Below the pieces are notes generated by a model. That model had not been told where the DNA came from, ran no database searches, and worked only from the letters and a program-made list of their open reading frames with translations. DNA of 64,000 bases from CAYQQQ01 sp964420125. GTDB lineage: Bacteria > Actinomycetota > Acidimicrobiia > Acidimicrobiales > Microtrichaceae. How positions within the stretch are numbered: the first letter of the stretch is position 1; each line of letters starts with the position of its first letter. The stretch covers positions 16,832 through 80,831 of the forward strand of contig CAYQQQ010000021.1 in the NCBI GenBank assembly GCA_964420125.1, given 5' to 3'. Made by a program: the position numbers and the translations under genes. Of the stretch, positions 9,088 through 17,990 are shown one piece after another.

Positions 9088-9142
9088 GCCCGTTCTCGGA
9101 CCGATGACGAGGGTGTGCGCCGCCAACGGTCCGAGAACGGGC
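9088..9142. repeat. Stem-loop repeat, copy 1 (15-bp perfect stem)
   Basis: Arms 9088-9102 (GCCCGTTCTCGGACC) and 9128-9142 are perfect reverse complements; the 25-nt loop contains GATGACGAGGGTGTGCGC. A second copy follows at 9152-9200 with the same loop core. It lies between two minus-strand genes, so it could end the 9239-9643 transcript, but there is no T-tract, and the shared loop sequence suggests a REP-like element. Confidence 0.75.
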
Positions 9143-9151
9143 GGGGGGCGA

Positions 9152-9200
9152 CGTTCTTGGACTGATGACGAGGGTGTGCGCGGCGATCCGTCCGAGAACG
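9152..9200. repeat. Stem-loop repeat, copy 2
   Basis: Arms CGTTCTTGGAC (9152-9162) and GTCCGAGAACG (9190-9200) pair over 11 bp with one G-T wobble. The loop carries the same 18 bases GATGACGAGGGTGTGCGC as copy 1. Loop conservation exceeds what a terminator needs. Confidence 0.72.
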
Positions 9201-9238
9201 GGTGGAGGAGCGGGGGGGGTGGGAGAGCCCGAGGGGGC

Positions 9239-9643
9239 TCAGATCCACTTCTCGCGCTGGATCTGGTACTGCGAGCTGCCGAAGGCCAGGATCAGCCAGA
9301 AGACGATCGGCAGCAGGATCAGCCCGATGGCGAAGCCGACCCCGTGTCCGAACGCCTTCGCCACGTCGATCATGAGGATGATCCACACCACGAAGCCGAC
9401 GCAGGGGATGAGCAGGAGCAGTCCCCACCACCACTCCCGGCCGGCCACGTGGGCGACCATGCAGTTGTTGAGGATGGGGACGATGGCCGGCCAGCCGGAC
9501 TGGCCTGCCTTGTCGAACACCTTCCACAACGCGACGATCCCCACGACGACGAAGATCAGGACGAACACCGTGTAGCCGACCCAGAACCCGGCAGGGAGCC
9601 CGGTGTCGGTGTCGAGGGTGTCTTGCAGGAGGGTGGCGAGCAT
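9239..9643 (-). CDS. Small four-helix membrane protein, DUF5684-like
   Basis: 134 aa with about four membrane segments (residues 20-40, 50-68, 72-95, 103-122). The sequence KAGQSGWPAIVPILNN between the first two segments is the signature of the DUF5684-type membrane family often seen beside signal peptidases or as orphans. The ATG at 9643 has no strong ribosome site but begins the conserved region. Function unknown. Confidence 0.72.
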   Translation of the reverse strand: MLATLLQDTLDTDTGLPAGFWVGYTVFVLIFVVVGIVALWKVFDKAGQSGWPAIVPILNNCMVAHVAGREWWWGLLLLIPCVGFVVWIILMIDVAKAFGHGVGFAIGLILLPIVFWLILAFGSSQYQIQREKWI

Positions 9644-9759
9644 GGCAACTCCCTGGGTGTTGAGCGAGGGCCGAGGCCCATCCGGCGGCACGCCCGTGCC
9701 GCTGACGACGCTACCGAGCCGATCTCTGTTCGCGGCGGACCGTCGACGACGACTTCCAC

Positions 9760-9782
9760 AGAACAGGAACCTGTTCTAACCT
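9760..9782. promoter_or_regulatory. KstR-like palindrome overlapping a -10 element
   Basis: AGAACAGG and CCTGTTCT (9760-9777) are perfect 8-bp arms around AA. Within it, AGGAACCTGTTCTA (9765-9778) fits the KstR consensus TnnAACnnGTTnnA at all specified bases but the first. TAACCT (9777-9782) is a good -10 for the operon that starts at 9822, so a bound repressor would block it. KstR is known as the TetR repressor of sterol/lipid catabolism in actinobacteria; its use here is inferred. Confidence 0.55.
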
Positions 9783-9821
9783 TCCGGCCGTTCGTCTCGA
9801 CCCAGGGATCAGGGGGACCGC

Positions 9822-10280
9822 ATGGGGGACTCACCGTCGGCGCAGGAGCTGCTGCGGGCGCCGCTCACCATCGAGTTCGGGTTCAACCGCACCACGGGCC
9901 CGGTGATCGGCGCCTTCCTCACCGCGCTCAGGGAGCACCGGGTGCTGGGCATCCGCGACACCGCCGGACGGGTGGTCTGTCCGCCGGTGGAGTACGACCC
10001 GAGCACCGGCGCACCGCTGACCGAGATGGTCGAGGTGGGCGCCGAGGGCGAGGTCACCACCTGGTCGTGGGTCGCCCACCCGAGGGACGGCCAGCCCCTC
10101 GGCGTGCCCCACGCCCTGGCGCTGGTGCGCCTCGACGGCGCCGACACCGCCATGCTGCACGTGATCGACGCCCCGGGACCCGACGCCGTCGCCACCGGCG
10201 CGCGGGTTCGGATCCGCTGGAGCGGGGAACCCCAGGGCCTGATCGACGACATCGAGTGCTTCGAGCTGGTGGAGGGCTGA
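9822..10280 (+). CDS. DUF35-like OB-fold protein, acyl-CoA associated (1)
   Basis: 152 aa, with the DUF35 layout: N-terminal helices (residues 10-45), a remnant of the rubredoxin-like zinc ribbon (GIRDTAGRVVCPPVEYDP, only one Cys of the usual four), then an OB-fold beginning EVTTWSWV. DUF35 proteins partner thiolase-fold enzymes such as the Ltp2-ChsH2 aldolase of sterol side-chain breakdown. It is first in a four-gene operon and overlaps the next gene by one base. AGGGGG precedes the ATG. Loss of the zinc ligands suggests a structural partner role. Confidence 0.78.
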   Translation: MGDSPSAQELLRAPLTIEFGFNRTTGPVIGAFLTALREHRVLGIRDTAGRVVCPPVEYDPSTGAPLTEMVEVGAEGEVTTWSWVAHPRDGQPLGVPHALALVRLDGADTAMLHVIDAPGPDAVATGARVRIRWSGEPQGLIDDIECFELVEG

Positions 10281-10843
10281 TGAGCGACACCACGATCCCG
10301 ACCCTGCCCGAGGGGCTGTGGTCCCAGCCACAGCCACGTGTGCCGGAGCTCGGCGCCGTCGAGCCCGTCCAGCGCATCCGGGTTCCCGCATCCATCGTGT
10401 ACGACTACACCCCCGGCACCGCGCCCTCGGCCTTCCTGCGGGCGCTGGCCGACAAGCGCATCCTGGGCGGGCGCTGCGCGCAGGACCCCGAGGTCTACGT
10501 GCCGCCCCGCGGGGTGTCGCCGGTGGTGGGGCGCCGCTTCGACGAGCTGGTGGAGGTCGGCCCCAACGCCACCATCACCAGCTTCTGCGTGGTGCACATC
10601 GGCTTCGGTGAGAACGCCCCGCCGACGCCGTTCGTCTCCGCGCTGATCCTGCCCGACGGTGCGGCGGTGTCGCTGTACGGCACGGTGCTGGGCATCGCCC
10701 TCGAGGACATCCGCATCGGCATGCGCGTGCGGCCGGTGTGGGCTCCGGACGGCGAGCTCACCACCAGCTTCGAGAACATCACCCACTGGGAGCCGATCGA
10801 CGAGCCCGACGTGGACGCCGAGCTGTTGAAGGGACACATGTGA
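10280..10843 (+). CDS. DUF35-like OB-fold protein, acyl-CoA associated (2)
   Basis: 187 aa. The N-terminal 40 residues are specific to this protein; then comes the DUF35 region, ALADKRILGGRCAQDPEVYVPP, where again only one ribbon Cys survives, and the OB-fold (TITSFCVVHIGF to RPVWAPDGE). ATG overlaps the upstream TGA (TGATG), and its own TGA overlaps the next ATG, so the proteins are translationally coupled. Two adjacent DUF35 proteins beside two thiolase-fold proteins imply matched pairs or one heteromeric complex. Confidence 0.8.
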   Translation: MSDTTIPTLPEGLWSQPQPRVPELGAVEPVQRIRVPASIVYDYTPGTAPSAFLRALADKRILGGRCAQDPEVYVPPRGVSPVVGRRFDELVEVGPNATITSFCVVHIGFGENAPPTPFVSALILPDGAAVSLYGTVLGIALEDIRIGMRVRPVWAPDGELTTSFENITHWEPIDEPDVDAELLKGHM

Positions 10844-11898
10844 TGACCGACGTCGCCATCGTGTCGGTCGCCCAGAGCGACCACCGCCGGGCCGTGCCCG
10901 AGCTCAACGAGGTGGAGATGGTCCAACCGGTGATCCAGGCCGCGCTGGAGGGTCTCGGCGCCACCATCGCCGAGATCGACTTCACCTGCTCCGGCAGCTC
11001 CGACTACCTGGCCGGCCAGGCCTTCAGCTTCGTGCTCACCCTCGACGCGGTGGGCGCCTGGCCGCCGATCGTCGAGTCGCACGTGGAGATGGACGGCGCC
11101 TGGGCGCTCTACGAGGCGTGGCTGAAGATCCAGGCCGGCCACGCCGACACCGCCCTGGTCTTCGGCTACTCCAAGGCCAGCCCCGGCGACCTCCCCAGGG
11201 TGCTCAGCCGTCAGCTGGATCCGTACTACTACCAGCCCCTGTGGCCCGACTCCGTGGCGCTGGCGGGGCTCCAGGCCCGGGCGATGCTGGATGCGGGCGA
11301 CACCACCCTGGAGGAGATGGCTGCCATCGCCCACCGCAACCGGACCGCTGCGCTCGACAACCCCCATGCCCAGGTGGCGGGTTCGCCACCGGTGGAGGAG
11401 CTGCTGTCGGCCGAGGTGCTCTCGGATCCGCTCCGTCGCCACGACTGCCCGCCGATCAGCGACGGCGCCTGCGCCGTGGTGCTGGCCGCCGGCGACCGGG
11501 CACGGCAGTGGTCGGACCGCCCTGCGTGGATCCGCGGGATCGACCATCGCATCGACTCCCACAACCTCGGGGCGCGAGACCTGTGCCGGGCGCCCTCCAT
11601 CGCGCTGGCGGCCGAGCGGGCGGGGGCGACGGGAGGCTTCGACGTGGCCGAGCTGCACGCTCCCTTCACCCACCAGGAGGTGATCGCGCGCCGGGAGCTC
11701 GGCCTCGGCGACGACGTGGCGGTCAACCTCTCGGGTGGTCCGCTGGCGGCCAACCCGGTGATGGCCGCCGGCCTGCTCCGCCTCGGTGAGGTGGCGACCC
11801 GGATCACCGCCGGCGAGGCGGACCGGGGCGTGGCCCACGCCACCAGCGGCCAGCTGCTGCAGCAGAACCTGGTGTGCGTCCTGGAGGCTGACCGGTGA
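10843..11898 (+). CDS. Thiolase-fold protein lacking the nucleophilic Cys (1)
   Basis: 351 aa, thiolase superfamily, SCP2/lipid-transfer branch. At the place of the acyl-accepting Cys loop (about residues 80-90) the sequence reads SHVEMDGAWALYEA, with no Cys, and the usual C-terminal GHPxGxSG is AHATSGQLL. Without these residues it cannot run normal thiolysis; relatives such as Ltp2 work as retro-aldolases together with a DUF35 partner. Start and stop overlap or nearly abut neighbours in the operon 9822-13102. The expected substrate is a branched or steroid-like acyl-CoA, inferred from family and the KstR-like site. Confidence 0.8.
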   Translation: MTDVAIVSVAQSDHRRAVPELNEVEMVQPVIQAALEGLGATIAEIDFTCSGSSDYLAGQAFSFVLTLDAVGAWPPIVESHVEMDGAWALYEAWLKIQAGHADTALVFGYSKASPGDLPRVLSRQLDPYYYQPLWPDSVALAGLQARAMLDAGDTTLEEMAAIAHRNRTAALDNPHAQVAGSPPVEELLSAEVLSDPLRRHDCPPISDGACAVVLAAGDRARQWSDRPAWIRGIDHRIDSHNLGARDLCRAPSIALAAERAGATGGFDVAELHAPFTHQEVIARRELGLGDDVAVNLSGGPLAANPVMAAGLLRLGEVATRITAGEADRGVAHATSGQLLQQNLVCVLEADR

Positions 11899-11929
11899 GC
11901 GGGCAGCGAGCGACGAGAGAGGGCGAGCG

Positions 11930-13102
<1,173 letters not shown>

Positions 13103-13148
13103 GTGCCGAGGGCGCGGCGGGGGGGACCGTTCCCCGTAGGGTTGGTGC

Positions 13149-13985
13149 GTGAGCCAAGCTTCGGGGCCCCCACGACGCCGAGCCGGCCGTGGACTGATCA
13201 TCGCCGGGATCGTGGTGCTCGTGCTGTCGGTCGTCAGCGCTGTGGTGGGCATGATCCTCTTCGGCGGCTCCTTCGACCTGGAGTCGATGACCCGGGACGT
13301 CGCGGTCGAGAGCCCGACGGTGGCCTCGGTTCCCGGCGAGGTGCGGTTCCGCGTCCTGGAGCCCCTTCGGGGGGACGACTCGACGATGTCGGTAGCGGTC
13401 GGTCTCGACGACGGTTCGACGGATGCCACCGGGTCGGTGCCGGTCGTCGACTGCGGCTTCAGCGCAAAGGACGGCGAGGGCGTTCCGGCGCGGCGCGCCA
13501 ACATCAACGACTCGTGGGTGGACCCGAAGCTGGAGGGGTACACCGCCCACCTGGTGGCCGACGACCTCCCTCCGGGTGACTACGAGGTGACCTGCACGGC
13601 GGGAGGAGAGCCATCGGAGAGCCAGGACCGATTCACGGTGGGTCGTGTGCTGACGTTGGACGAGGTGTTCGACACCATGCAGCCGGTGTTCGGGATCATC
13701 GGGGTGTTCGCCGTGTCGGGTCTGATCGGGTTGCTGGGGCTCATCCTGCTGATCGCAGGGTTGGTGGTGTCGAGCCGGTCGAAGCGCTCCTCGGCACCTC
13801 CGGGTCCACCCCCCGGGTACGGCCAGCCTCCGGGGTACGGCCAGCCTCCGGGGTACGGCCAGCCTCCGGGGTACGGCCAGCCGGGCCCGGCACCTGCACC
13901 GGCGCTTCCGGCCCCGCCGCCTCCGGTCCCGCCGCCGGAGCCACCGTACCCGGAGGCGGACCCGGGCCCGCCGCCACCGCAGTGA
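13149..13985 (+). CDS. Two-helix membrane protein with PPGYGQ repeat tail
   Basis: 278 aa. One membrane helix at residues 14-38, an extracytoplasmic domain of about 140 residues with two Cys (C98 and C150 approximately, possibly a disulfide), a second helix at about 180-207, then a cytoplasmic tail with four PPGYGQ units followed by Pro-rich sequence. GTG start with TAGGGT 6 nt upstream, so leaderless. Pro/Gly/Tyr tails of this type are often low-complexity interaction segments. Function unknown. Confidence 0.7.
   Translation: MSQASGPPRRRAGRGLIIAGIVVLVLSVVSAVVGMILFGGSFDLESMTRDVAVESPTVASVPGEVRFRVLEPLRGDDSTMSVAVGLDDGSTDATGSVPVVDCGFSAKDGEGVPARRANINDSWVDPKLEGYTAHLVADDLPPGDYEVTCTAGGEPSESQDRFTVGRVLTLDEVFDTMQPVFGIIGVFAVSGLIGLLGLILLIAGLVVSSRSKRSSAPPGPPPGYGQPPGYGQPPGYGQPPGYGQPGPAPAPALPAPPPPVPPPEPPYPEADPGPPPPQ
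13811..13882 (+). repeat. Four tandem 18-bp repeats encoding PPGYGQ
   Basis: Near-identical 18-base units, each reading CCGGGGTACGGCCAGCCT, lie in phase inside 13149-13985. Unit number could change by slippage without breaking the frame. Confidence 0.85.
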
Positions 13986-14066
13986 GGCTCCTGTGCTCGC
14001 GCCCCCCGAGGCGCACCGAACGGGCGAACGGTTCGATCCTCGGTCCGGGGGCCGTACCCTGAGCCC

Positions 14067-14987
14067 ATGCCAGCTCGTCGTTGCTCACGCCGCGTACCTG
14101 CCCCGACGGCGCGTCTCCTGCCCGCCGTGATCGCCGCGATCGTGCTCTGCGGCGCCTGTGGAGAGGACGGCGGCGAGCCGTTGGCCCAGGCCTCGTCACC
14201 GGCGCGCGCCGAGACCGGGGGCGGGGCCTCCACACCGGAGGCGCCGAACGAGGACCTGGATCCGGCCGAGGTGGAGGCGTTCTGCGCCAAGGCGGCCGAG
14301 CTGGGCCAGACCGCAAACGCGACGGACGCCGAGGACCCCGGGGAGATGTCGGCGCAGTACGACGAGCTGCTGGCGGTGGCGCCGGAGCAGGTCCGAGAGG
14401 ACCTGGAGGTGCTGCGCGATGCCGTCGACTCGATGTCCGAGCTGGACGCGTCGGGTGCCCCGCTGTCCCCGGACGAGGCGCTCGAGGAGATGTTCTCGGC
14501 GGTCATGAGCCCTGAGCTGATGACGGCCGCGCTGAACCTCGAGGCCTTCATGGCCGAGCACTGCGGCATCGACATGTCGAGCAACGGCGGCCTCGGCCTC
14601 GACGACGCGCTGGGCTCGGACCCCGGCGGTGACCCCTCGGGGGACGATCCCGGCGGTGGGACGACGGTTCCCGGGGGTGATCCCTCGGCGGGCGGGACCG
14701 ACATCGGCCTCGAGGACCTCGACGCCATCGAGGAGGCCCACACGGGCGAAGCGTGGGTCGACAAGGTCTACTCCACCTCCATCGTGAACGACCAGGACAT
14801 CCAGCTGATCGGCTCCGACGGCTCCGACGGATTCGGCGAGCCCCTCACCGAGCAGGAGGCGATCGATGCCTGCGAGGCCGTGCGCACCGCCCTCGAGGTT
14901 CGTCAGCCGGCGTTGAGCGTGGAGGTGCTCAACGGAGCGACCGTGGTCGCACGAGGTGCCGCCGGTGTGCCCTGCGCGCCGGCGTGA
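14067..14987 (+). CDS. Predicted lipoprotein, unknown function
   Basis: 306 aa. Signal peptide with an Arg-rich start and VIAAIVLCGAC, lipobox Cys near residue 31, followed by a Ser/Ala/Glu linker. The central part (about 65-175) is helical and acidic, with ALEEMFSAVMSPELM. A Gly/Asp/Pro-rich linker (about 180-215) connects to a C-terminal domain with two Cys. No known domain. TACCCT 6 nt before the ATG suggests leaderless transcription. Confidence 0.68.
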   Translation: MPARRCSRRVPAPTARLLPAVIAAIVLCGACGEDGGEPLAQASSPARAETGGGASTPEAPNEDLDPAEVEAFCAKAAELGQTANATDAEDPGEMSAQYDELLAVAPEQVREDLEVLRDAVDSMSELDASGAPLSPDEALEEMFSAVMSPELMTAALNLEAFMAEHCGIDMSSNGGLGLDDALGSDPGGDPSGDDPGGGTTVPGGDPSAGGTDIGLEDLDAIEEAHTGEAWVDKVYSTSIVNDQDIQLIGSDGSDGFGEPLTEQEAIDACEAVRTALEVRQPALSVEVLNGATVVARGAAGVPCAPA

Positions 14988-15036
14988 CGGGAGCCGATGA
15001 CGCGCCCCACCGGGGCCTCGGGCATCATCGGGGACC

Positions 15037-15768
15037 ATGAGCGAGAACGACCTCCCCGCCAGCGGCCGGAGCCCGGTCGACCGCTTCGACGAGGACGGTG
15101 GCGTGCCCCAGCGCCGCTTCCGACCTCTCGACGGCTCCACCACGCTCTACCTCGTGCGCCACGGGGCGACCGAGCCCGCCCATCCGGAGCGACCCTTCCC
15201 GACGGTGCAGGGCCACGGCGATCCGGCGCTCGCCCCGGAAGGGCGGGAGCAGTCGGGGCTCGTCTCCAAGCGGCTGGCGGAGGAGCACGCCCGTGACCCC
15301 TTCGACGCGGTCTACGTGACCAGCCTCCGGCGCACCACCGAGACCATCGAGCCCTTCCTGGCGGCCACAGGGCTGGCGGCGGTGGTCGAGCACGACCTGC
15401 GGGAGGTGCACCTCGGCGACTACGAGGGCGGCCTGCTCCGGTTGAAGGGCGCCGAGGGCGACCCCGTGGTCCGCGAGGTGTACACCTCGGAGCGCTGGGA
15501 CGTGATCCCCGGGGCCGAGGTCTGGGAGGACTTCCAGGGTCGTTGCGTGGCCGCGGTGGAGCGGATCGTGGAAGCCCACCGGGGCCGACGGATCATCGCC
15601 GTAGTGCACGGCGGGGTGATCACGGCGGTGCTGTCCCACGTCGCCAGTGCCCGGAACTTCGCGTTCGTCAGCGCCGACAACACCTCGATCAACGAGATCG
15701 TGCTGCTCCCCGAGCCGATCGACCGCTGGGTGCTGCGTCGGTTCAACGACGTCACCCACCTCGACTGA
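15037..15768 (+). CDS. Histidine phosphatase (phosphoglycerate mutase-like)
   Basis: 243 aa. The phosphate pocket shows VRHGATE with R41 and H42 (H42 is the phosphorylated His), TSLRRTTET, and VVHGGVI near residue 190 for the second His. This is the histidine acid phosphatase branch-1 fold, which acts on phosphorylated metabolites; the substrate cannot be read from sequence. The N-terminal 34 residues precede the fold. The start is set by the ATG at 15037; an imperfect -10 (CATCAT) lies 8 nt upstream. Confidence 0.82.
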   Translation: MSENDLPASGRSPVDRFDEDGGVPQRRFRPLDGSTTLYLVRHGATEPAHPERPFPTVQGHGDPALAPEGREQSGLVSKRLAEEHARDPFDAVYVTSLRRTTETIEPFLAATGLAAVVEHDLREVHLGDYEGGLLRLKGAEGDPVVREVYTSERWDVIPGAEVWEDFQGRCVAAVERIVEAHRGRRIIAVVHGGVITAVLSHVASARNFAFVSADNTSINEIVLLPEPIDRWVLRRFNDVTHLD

Positions 15769-15855
15769 TGTGAGCACCCCACCGCCAACCCGCTGCTGAC
15801 GCCCCACGCGCACTCCCACGGTGCGAGACGAGTGCCAGAGGCTCCTCGTCGGGAG

Positions 15856-16974
15856 TCAGGCCATGAGCTGGGCGGCGCGGGTGGCGATCGCCGCCGTGCG
15901 GCGGGCCTCGCGCAGGGGGTTCAGCTCCACCCCGGAGGTGCAGAAGGCGAACGACAGGCCGGTGGCGGGGTCCGCCCAGGCGATCTGGCCGGCGGCTCCG
16001 TTGTGGCCGAAGGCGTGCGGTGACACGCCGTGGCCCATCCCCCGCAGCGCGGACAGGCCGTCGTCGCCTGAGAGCACGAGGCCCAGGGTGCGGTTGGAGG
16101 GGTGCCCGAGCATCGGGTCGGGAAGCAGGCAGTGCACCGTGGCCGTCCCCTCGGCCAGGATCTCGGGGTCCCACAGGTCCCGGTGGTTGTGCAGCAGCGC
16201 CTGGTAGTAGGCGGCGAGGGCGGCGGCGTCGGACACCCCGCCGCCGCCGGGGATCCCCACGGCGCGCACGTCGGGGTCGTTGAAGTGCAGGAGGATGTCG
16301 GGGGTGACCTCGCCGACGTCGAGCTCGGCGACGCCGAGCACCTCCATGAGCTCCTCGGTGCTGGGCGGCTCGCCGACCGTCGCCAGGGGAGCCACCTCCG
16401 CGTGTCGTGCGGCCTCCCCGAGCAGGAACCCCTCCAGCTCCAGCGGATCGAGCACCCGGTCGCGCACGACGTCGCGGTAGTCCCGGCCCTCGACCTGCTC
16501 GACCATCTCGGCGATCACCCAGTGGCCGGCGGTGGGGTGGTACTCGAAGCGCTCCCCGGGCCGGTCCTGGAGCCGCCAGCGGCCGAACTGGGCCAGGCGG
16601 GCGTCGCGCTCCGCCCAGGCGGGTGGCCCGAGCGGGGCGTAGGGGAACCCGCCGGTGTGGGTCAGCAGGTGGCGGAGGGTGACGCCTTCGGCGGCTGCGA
16701 AGCTGGGCACGAGCTCGACCACCGGTGTGTCGACGTCGAGCATGCCTTCTCCTAGGAGCTGCCAGACCACCCCGGCCACGATCGCCTTGGTGCAGGAGAA
16801 CACGGCGAAGCGCGTCGTCTCGCCGGCGTCGCCGAAGCACTCGAGGTGCACCACCTCGCCGTGCAGGCCGACCGCCAGCTGGGCGGCGGGGACACGTCCG
16901 TCGTCGACCTCCCGCTGGATCCGCTCGCGCAGCGCCGCCAGCGCCTGGGGGTCGATGCCACGGGCCGTGCTCAT
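15856..16974 (-). CDS. Serine hydrolase of the beta-lactamase/EstB family
   Basis: 372 aa, class C beta-lactamase fold. SxxK is S60-C-T-K63, the YxN position is Y145 (YHP), and the third motif is HNG in FGHNGAAG near residue 335. Likely an esterase or D-Ala peptidase-like enzyme. No signal peptide, so cytosolic; that argues against true beta-lactam resistance. ATG 16974 has TACCGT 6 nt upstream (leaderless). Divergent from the SDR at 17041. Confidence 0.84.
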   Translation of the reverse strand: MSTARGIDPQALAALRERIQREVDDGRVPAAQLAVGLHGEVVHLECFGDAGETTRFAVFSCTKAIVAGVVWQLLGEGMLDVDTPVVELVPSFAAAEGVTLRHLLTHTGGFPYAPLGPPAWAERDARLAQFGRWRLQDRPGERFEYHPTAGHWVIAEMVEQVEGRDYRDVVRDRVLDPLELEGFLLGEAARHAEVAPLATVGEPPSTEELMEVLGVAELDVGEVTPDILLHFNDPDVRAVGIPGGGGVSDAAALAAYYQALLHNHRDLWDPEILAEGTATVHCLLPDPMLGHPSNRTLGLVLSGDDGLSALRGMGHGVSPHAFGHNGAAGQIAWADPATGLSFAFCTSGVELNPLREARRTAAIATRAAQLMA

Positions 16975-17040
16975 GGGTGCACGGTAGCGGTAGCCTCCCG
17001 CGCCGCGCCGCCCGCAGGTGGGCGTGCACTTGGAGGAGCC

Positions 17041-17826
17041 ATGGGATCGCAGCAACCGGAGCCGGTGTCACCTCGCCGGCTCGAGGGCCGGGTGGTGGTG
17101 GTGACCGGCGGCAACGGCGGCATCGGGCTGGGGATGGCGCGCGGATTGGCTGACGCCGGCGCCTGCGTGGCGGTGTGGGGTCGGGATCCGCACAAGAACG
17201 CCGCAGCGTGCGACGAGCTCGCCGGGCGCGGTGCCGACGCGGGCTCCTGGTGCGTGGACGTGTCGGAGGAGGCGGCGGTGATAGGGGCGATGGAGGCGAC
17301 GCTGGAGCGCTTCGGTCGCGTCGACGCCATGATCGCCAACGCCGGTGTCGGCGGGCCTGCGCCGTTCGTGGACCAGACCCTGGAGGGATGGCGGCGGATC
17401 ACCGCCGTGAACGTGGAGGGAGTGTTCCTCTGCTTCCGGGAGGCGTGCCGCCACATGATCGACCGGGGCGGGGGAGGTGCGCTGGTCGGGATCAGCTCCA
17501 CCTCCGCTCTGCAAGGGGCTCCGGCCAACCAGGCCTACTCCTGTTCGAAGGCTGCGGTGGTGGCCATGGTCCGTGGCCTGGCGGTGGAGATGGCGCGCCA
17601 CGGGATCCGGGCCAACGCCATCCTGCCCGGGTGGACCCTCACCGACATGACGGCTCCCCTGACGGGCTGGGAGAAGTTCATGCGCACCACCACCGAGCGC
17701 ACCCCGGTGCGCCGCTGGGGAGAGCCCGACGACTTCGCCGCTGCTGCGGTGTACCTCGCCGATCCCGAGCTGAGCTTCCACACCGGTGACGCCGTGGTGA
17801 TCGACGGCGGCTACACCATCTTCTGA
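17041..17826 (+). CDS. SDR family oxidoreductase
   Basis: 261 aa classical SDR. Rossmann motif TGGNGGIG at 22-29, NAG motif, catalytic Ser at 152/153, Y166 and K170, PGW after the sixth strand, and the C-terminal VIDGGYTIF. The acidic/basic pattern after strand 2 (WGRDPHK) favours NADP. TTGGAGGAGCC precedes the ATG. The substrate is unknown; it is not in the fas operon because a 164-bp promoter region follows it. Confidence 0.85.
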   Translation: MGSQQPEPVSPRRLEGRVVVVTGGNGGIGLGMARGLADAGACVAVWGRDPHKNAAACDELAGRGADAGSWCVDVSEEAAVIGAMEATLERFGRVDAMIANAGVGGPAPFVDQTLEGWRRITAVNVEGVFLCFREACRHMIDRGGGGALVGISSTSALQGAPANQAYSCSKAAVVAMVRGLAVEMARHGIRANAILPGWTLTDMTAPLTGWEKFMRTTTERTPVRRWGEPDDFAAAAVYLADPELSFHTGDAVVIDGGYTIF

Positions 17827-17920
17827 GACGTCGTCGGAGACGCCTGCTCGCCGAGGCACGTCACCGAGCACCGTGTCGCGCGCGGTGAGTGGTGGCGACC
17901 TCACAGCAACACGAAGAAAT

Positions 17921-17982
17921 CCTCACTTTTCTGTAACCCCGCTGCGGTCTCGTGGTCTATGTTGCGAACGGCGAAAGTGAGG
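17921..17982. promoter_or_regulatory. fas promoter region with inverted repeat CCTCACTTT / AAAGTGAGG
   Basis: The 164 bp before fas are clearly less GC-rich than their surroundings. CCTCACTTT (17921-17929) and AAAGTGAGG (17974-17982) are perfect 9-bp inverted repeats, centre to centre 53 bp apart (five helical turns). TATGTT (17958-17963) between them is a candidate -10 for the ATG at 17991. That geometry suits a repressor binding two sites, or half-sites of a looped operator. In mycobacteria the fas gene is controlled by FasR; whether a homologue binds here is not known. Confidence 0.5.
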
Positions 17983-17990
17983 GTTGAATC

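Noticed and set aside
9088..9200. Simple rho-independent terminator
   Set aside because: No T-tract in either direction, and the conserved loop sequence is not explained by termination alone; kept as a repeat.
15856..16974. Antibiotic resistance beta-lactamase
   Set aside because: No signal peptide, and the motifs (SxxK with YHP and HNG) are those of the broader esterase/peptidase family.
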